Assembly: GCF_024055725.1 (NCBI RefSeq)
Contig: NZ_JAMXMX010000002.1
Location: 124,001 to 188,000 of the forward strand
DNA: 64,000 bases
From: Actinoallomurus spadix
GTDB taxonomy: Bacteria; Actinomycetota; Actinomycetes; Streptosporangiales; Streptosporangiaceae
Direction: 5' to 3'
Position numbers and translations under genes: made by a program. The notes beneath the pieces are model-generated. The model had not been told where the DNA came from. It searched no databases and was given only the letters and a program-made list of their open reading frames with translations. Positions 60,509-64,000 of the stretch are shown here, piece by piece. Each line of letters opens with the position of its first letter. Positions within the stretch are counted from its first letter, which is position 1.

Positions 60509-61360
60509 TCAGCGAGCCGGGGCGCGGTACATCGCGTCGGTCGCGAAGTGCTCGAAGCCGAGCCGCGCGTACATGCCGGTCGCGGGCGTGTTCGACTCGT
60601 CGGCGTACAGGATTACCGTCGGCAGGCCGAGCGACCTCAGGTGGTGCAGCCCGGTCAGGGTCAGCGCCCGGCCCAGCCCGAGCCCCTGCGCGGACGGGTC
60701 GACGCCCACGACGTACACCTCGCCGACGCCGTCCTCCACCTTCGTCCAGTGGAAACCGATCGGCTCGCCGTCCCGCTCCGCGAGGAAGAACCCCGCCGCG
60801 GAGAACCACGGCTCGCGCTCCCGCCGTTCGAGGTCCGCGCGGGTCCAGGCGCCCTGCTCCGGGTGGTCCGCGAACGCCCGGGCGTTCACCCGCACCCACG
60901 CGTCCTCGTCCACCCCCACCTGGAACGTCCGCAGCCGCACGCCCGCCGGCCACGCCACCTCCGGCAGCGACGCGTCGAGCGGACGGCGCATCTTCCACAG
61001 CGCCCGGAACCGCTCGAAGCCCAGCGAACCGGCCAGCGCCACGGCACCCGGCAGCTCGCCGTGCGCCCACACCCGGAGCGAACCGGCCGCCCCGAGCAGC
61101 GCGGTCGCCAGGGCACGGCCGTGCCCCCGCCGCCGGAACCCCGGATGGACCACGAACTCGGCCGCGTCACCGTCGAGGACGCCGACGCCCGCGAGCGTCC
61201 CGCCGTCGCGCGTGAGGAACGCCCCGCCGCCGTCGCGCAGCCGCAGCAGCGTGCTCTCGCCCAGCGGCCGTACGCCGTCGACCTCCGCGGCCGCCTCCGC
61301 GACCGCCAGCGCGTCCCCGACCTCGTCGTCCGTCAACCGCTCCCGCGTTATCACGTCCAT
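60509..61360 (-). CDS. mshD: Mycothiol synthase
   Basis: A 283-residue double-GNAT enzyme that acetylates Cys-GlcN-Ins to complete mycothiol, the actinobacterial redox buffer. The C-terminal acetyl-CoA site is VVGVDPSAQGLGLGRALT, and the degenerate N-terminal GNAT reads EFVVHPGFRRRGHGRAL. GFHWTKVEDGVGEVYVVGVD is a family signature. ATG 61360 gives the expected length. mshD beside phosphate-uptake genes is seen in other actinobacteria, so the arrangement may be ancestral. Confidence 0.94.
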   Translation of the reverse strand: MDVITRERLTDDEVGDALAVAEAAAEVDGVRPLGESTLLRLRDGGGAFLTRDGGTLAGVGVLDGDAAEFVVHPGFRRRGHGRALATALLGAAGSLRVWAHGELPGAVALAGSLGFERFRALWKMRRPLDASLPEVAWPAGVRLRTFQVGVDEDAWVRVNARAFADHPEQGAWTRADLERREREPWFSAAGFFLAERDGEPIGFHWTKVEDGVGEVYVVGVDPSAQGLGLGRALTLTGLHHLRSLGLPTVILYADESNTPATGMYARLGFEHFATDAMYRAPAR

Positions 61361-61479
61361 GGCGCGAGCGTAATATCAGCGCCTTTGACCATCGAAGTCA
61401 GAGATCGGTCTGGAACCCTTCCGTACGGGGCGAACGTTGCCATACGATCAGGCACTCACCTGCGCGGAAGGCGGTCGTC

Positions 61480-62133
61480 GTGGGCGATCCGGGACTCCCG
61501 ATCATGGCCGGTGCGCTGGCCGTGCCCGTCACTGTGCTGCTCCTCGTTCTCGTGTTCGCGCTCATGGGCCGCCGCTGGGTCCTGACCGGCCCGGACGCCG
61601 CCGTCGAGGACGACGAGGCGAGGTACGAGGACGACGCACTCGACCCCACGCCGTACCGGCCGGCCCTGGAGCCGCCGCGCGCCGCCTCTCCGGGAGCGTA
61701 CGACGCGTACGGCCCCGCTCCGGGGTACGGTTCCGTCCCCGCGGCCCACGAGTCCCATGGGCCCGGCCGCAGGCCGTACGCGGCTCCTCCGCCTCGCGAG
61801 CCCTACGAGAGGCCCGCACGGGAGCCCTACGCGCCGCCCCGGCCGTCCGAGCTCTCCGACTGGGAGCCGTACGTCCCGGCCCCGCGACGATCCCCGGAGC
61901 CGTCCTCCCGGTTCCCCGCGGTCACGGACTCGTACGCGGCGGCGCCCCGCGACCTCTACGCGCCGCCCCACGGTGATCCGTACGGCGCGGGCGTGCACTC
62001 CTCCCACGGGTCACCCGCGGCGTGCGGAAGGAGCCCGATGCCTCCCAGGACGGACCGCCCCGAACCGCCGGCGCGTCCCGACTCCTGGGAGGATGGGCGG
62101 CGCTTCCCCTACGGCCCGTACGACGCCCGCTGA
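61480..62133 (+). CDS. Single-pass membrane protein with Pro/Tyr-rich tail (first of three)
   Basis: A 217-residue protein from GTG 61480. It has one helix (about 10-29, AGALAVPVTVLLLVLVFALMG), then an acidic patch and a Pro/Tyr/Ala-rich tail with EPY and APP repeats (REPYERPAREPYAPP). The single Cys is near 182. No enzyme motif. The tail is probably cytoplasmic and disordered. It is followed at 42 nt by a smaller relative. Confidence 0.7.
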   Translation: MGDPGLPIMAGALAVPVTVLLLVLVFALMGRRWVLTGPDAAVEDDEARYEDDALDPTPYRPALEPPRAASPGAYDAYGPAPGYGSVPAAHESHGPGRRPYAAPPPREPYERPAREPYAPPRPSELSDWEPYVPAPRRSPEPSSRFPAVTDSYAAAPRDLYAPPHGDPYGAGVHSSHGSPAACGRSPMPPRTDRPEPPARPDSWEDGRRFPYGPYDAR

Positions 62134-62175
62134 GGCGACGGCGGCACGAGAGAACCGAGCGGAGACCAAGGCACC

Positions 62176-62484
62176 ATGGGCTTCCTGGTATTGCTGATCT
62201 TCCTGCTGTTCGTCGTGGTCCTCGCGGTCGTCTCCATCGCCATCGTGGCGGGCGCACGACGCGGCCGGCGGAGCGCCGCCCCCTACGGTCCCGGTCCCCA
62301 CCAGCCGTTCCCGCAGCCGCCCCACGGGACCTACGGCCCGCCGCCGAACGGCCCCGGAGGTCCCTACGCTCCGGGCGGCCACCTCCCGCCGCCGGACGGC
62401 GCCTACGGTCCCCACCCCCAGGCGCCTCATCCGCAGGGCGGTCCGCCGCCGCAGGGCCCGGGATGGTCCGCGCCCCCGCGCTGA
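62176..62484 (+). CDS. Single-pass membrane protein with Pro/Gly/Tyr-rich tail (second of three)
   Basis: A 102-residue protein. Residues 2-26 are one helix (GFLVLLIFLLFVVVLAVVSI), followed by a basic stop-transfer patch (RRGRRS). The rest is YGP, PHP and GGPYAPGG repeats. It is clearly related to the next gene in layout and in the phrases YGPPPNGPG and APGG. Function unknown; similar short proteins are commonly annotated only as hypothetical. Confidence 0.72.
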   Translation: MGFLVLLIFLLFVVVLAVVSIAIVAGARRGRRSAAPYGPGPHQPFPQPPHGTYGPPPNGPGGPYAPGGHLPPPDGAYGPHPQAPHPQGGPPPQGPGWSAPPR

Positions 62485-62553
62485 CCGCACCATGGTCCGT
62501 ACGGCTCCCGCCGAGGCGACGGCCGCCGAGAGACGACGAGTGGATACCTGAAC

Positions 62554-62988
62554 GTGCTCACCCCTGTGGCAGCTTTGATCATCCTGCTGATCGTCGTGGC
62601 CGCCGTGGTCGTGCCCATCGCCATCGTGGCGGGCAGGCGACGCGCCCAGCGCCCGGGACCGTACGGTCCGGGTCCGGGACACCCGCAGGCGCCTCACGGG
62701 TGGCACGGACCGCCCCCGTACGCGCCGGGCGGCCCGTACGGTCCCGGACCACAGCAGCAGCCGTACCCGCCGGCGCCCCAGGGCCCGTACGGACCGCCCC
62801 CGAACGGTCCCGGAACCCCCCACGCCCCGGGCGGCCAGGTCCCGCCCCCGCCGGACGGCGCGTCCGGTGCTCCGTACTTCCCGGGCGGCCAGGTCCCGCC
62901 CCCGCCGGACGGCGGCCCCGTCGCACCGGGCGGTCCGCACCCGCAGGGCGAGCCGCCGCAGGGCCCGGACTGGGCCGAGCCGCGCTGA
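62554..62988 (+). CDS. Single-pass membrane protein with Pro/Gly/Tyr-rich tail (third of three)
   Basis: A 144-residue protein from GTG 62554. The helix spans about 4-26 (PVAALIILLIVVAAVVVPIA) and is followed by GRRRAQR. The tail has repeated YGPGP, PPPDG and GGQVPPPPDG units, encoded partly by an exact 34-nt repeat at 62827 and 62881. The leader before it resembles the leader before the second gene, which supports tandem duplication. Confidence 0.72.
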   Translation: MLTPVAALIILLIVVAAVVVPIAIVAGRRRAQRPGPYGPGPGHPQAPHGWHGPPPYAPGGPYGPGPQQQPYPPAPQGPYGPPPNGPGTPHAPGGQVPPPPDGASGAPYFPGGQVPPPPDGGPVAPGGPHPQGEPPQGPDWAEPR

Positions 62989-63040
62989 CCTCTCGAACGC
63001 CGGCCCCCGACCGGTCGCGAGGACGCGTCGGCAGGCCGGC

Positions 63041-63573
63041 TCAGCCGGTGAACGCGACGGACGCCGCGAGGTCCTTCTGGCTCTCGAGCGTGGCGAGACG
63101 CTCGGTGACCGCGCTGTGGACGGCGTCATAGGTGTCGGAGCCGAGGGTGAGGCGCAGGGGCGGGTTCGGATCCCGGGTGGTGTCGTAGATCGCGGCGGCG
63201 ACCTTGGCCGGGTCGCCGGGAAGGGCGTCGGCGTCCGTCGCCTCCAACCGCCGCCGGATCCGGCCGACCGCGTTGTCCCGGTAGGGGGCCGTCTCGGTGG
63301 TGTAGCGCAGGGCCGAGGCGAAGCCCGTGCGGGTGCCGCCGAGCTCGACCAGGGTGAGGTGAACGCCGAAGCCGGTGACCTCGCGGCCGACGCTCTCGGT
63401 GAACCCTTCGAGCCCCCACTTTGCCCGCGTGGTAGGCGCTGTGCGTGGGGATGCCGATCTGGCCGCCCATGCTGGAGATCTGATTGATCCGGCCGCCGCC
63501 CTGCTCGCGCATCGGCCGCAGGAACGCCCGGGTGATCAGCATCGGCGCGAGCAGCAGGACCTCGATCTGGTCG
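63041..63573 (-). pseudogene. Frameshifted, 5'-truncated SDR oxidoreductase
   Basis: The upstream part reads PMREQGGGRINQISSMGG...HSAYHAGK, containing the catalytic Ser and YxxxK of an SDR. At about 63420 the frame breaks. The expected continuation WGLEGFTESVGREVTGFGV runs one base out of phase to ASVAFTG and a stop at 63041. One extra A in GGCAAAGTGG explains it. The N-terminal Rossmann motif (TGxxxGxG) and NNAG are absent upstream. This is therefore a remnant, unless the window carries a sequencing error as well as a real truncation. Confidence 0.75.
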
Positions 63574-64000
63574 CGAGCAGCGGAGCGCCGGGTGTTCTGG
63601 TCGTCGGCACGATGAACATCCTCGGCGCTCCGTTCGCACGCGCCAGGGGCGCAGTGCGAGGACGGCGTGGACAAGTCCGCCCCGCCGATCGGTGGCCCAG
63701 ACGAACGGACTGCGGATGCCGGATGCCGGCTCCTCCTGGCGGCAGGCCCTTCGCCGCCGGTGTTGCCGGGACGGAAGGGGCAAGCAGGACGAACTTGGTT
63801 CGCCGCGGCGGCGAGGTGGCCACGGCGGCGGCGAGGTGGCCGCCGCGGCGGCAAAGTGGCCACGGCGGCGGCGAAGAGGCGGCCGTGAGCCTCCGATGGG
63901 CAGGCCGATGGCCGCTCCGAAGGGCCACCCTCGGGCCCGGGGTGTGTGCGTCGCCGGGCTGACCTGTGTAATGTGCGAGCCCCCGCTCAGCGGTGGGCGG
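63574..64000. other. Gene-free GC-rich region at right edge
   Basis: No coding region is supported in these 427 nt. Open frames exist on both strands only because of extreme GC content. The SDR N-terminus that should lie here is missing. The 20-bp repeat at 63801-63880 is the only clear structure. Confidence 0.5.
63801..63880. repeat. Four 20-bp tandem units with a 40-bp higher-order period
   Basis: Units at 63801, 63821, 63841 and 63861 alternate CGCCGCGGCGGC... and CACGGCGGCGGC..., ending in GAGGTGGC or AAAGTGGC type tails. Unit 1 pairs with 3 and unit 2 with 4, so the array is probably two copies of a 40-bp block. Confidence 0.8.

Noticed and set aside
62011-63783. Open frame of 590 codons antisense to the Pro/Gly/Tyr-rich genes
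   Set aside because: It mixes a shadow of the plus-strand genes with one frame of the SDR remnant and has no domain of its own.

Overview
The window is very GC-rich DNA from an actinobacterium. Supporting lineage markers are a mycothiol synthase, a DUF5753-type XRE regulator beside DUF574-type methyltransferases, a CU044_5270-type partner overlapping an ECF sigma factor, a type VII-like secretion substrate, a DivIVA-like coiled-coil protein and a PknB-like kinase. The mix looks most like Streptosporangiales/Thermomonosporaceae, but that placement is an inference. No rRNA, tRNA, complete transposon, phage or CRISPR array was seen.

Layout, left to right. (1) 1-7690, minus strand: an exopolysaccharide operon in the order processive GT2 synthase, three right-handed beta-helix proteins, UDP-glucose dehydrogenase (cut by the window edge). 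It suggests a uronic-acid-containing surface polymer that is synthesised and then modified outside the membrane. (2) 8590-14919: two convergent DUF574-type methyltransferases, a DUF5753 regulator, a fused aminodeoxychorismate synthase and a Ser/Thr kinase. (3) 14941-18508: an MscS channel, then a cytochrome P450 followed closely by a membrane-anchored TIM-barrel glycosidase. (4) 18540-21214: five small secreted low-complexity proteins in tandem. Four share an asparagine/arginine core (NRNNN-VAIARN-like) and one ends in a His-Tyr-Arg triplet repeat. This is the most unusual part of the window. (5) 21547-29268: a tightly overlapping second polysaccharide operon with two GT2 enzymes, a FemAB/CelD-like acyltransferase, a polysaccharide deacetylase, a flippase fused to a second multi-spanning module, and a small membrane protein.

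(6) 29509-37859: a PrmC-like methyltransferase, a type VII-like substrate, an unlinked MurG homologue, a CBM2-GH18 chitinase, and a two-component system. Direct repeats at 11-bp phase upstream of the chitinase suggest that the adjacent regulator controls it. (7) 37944-45443: a beta-oxidation pair, ArfB-like ribosome rescue factor, DHA2 drug exporter, a decayed AbiEi/DUF559 gene, a divergent TetR-SDR pair with likely operators, a chorismate mutase-GNAT fusion and peptide deformylase. (8) 45502-53762: DivIVA-like protein, gamma carbonic anhydrase, ECF sigma factor with its partner, and a 1509-residue protein carrying two degenerate AAA+ modules.

(9) 53887-61360: CsoR with an operator, then a phosphate island with a DUF47-Pit low-affinity system converging on a pstSCAB high-affinity operon. 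A PHO box precedes pstS, and mshD lies beyond it. (10) 61480-64000: three tandem membrane-anchored Pro/Gly/Tyr-rich proteins, a frameshifted and 5'-truncated SDR pseudogene, and a GC-rich region with a 20/40-bp repeat.

The shared theme is the cell surface: two polysaccharide loci, a chitinase, an anchored glycosidase, secreted repetitive proteins and Pro/Tyr-rich membrane anchors. Start codons were chosen by ribosome-binding-site spacing. GTG starts and GTGA/ATGA overlaps are common here.
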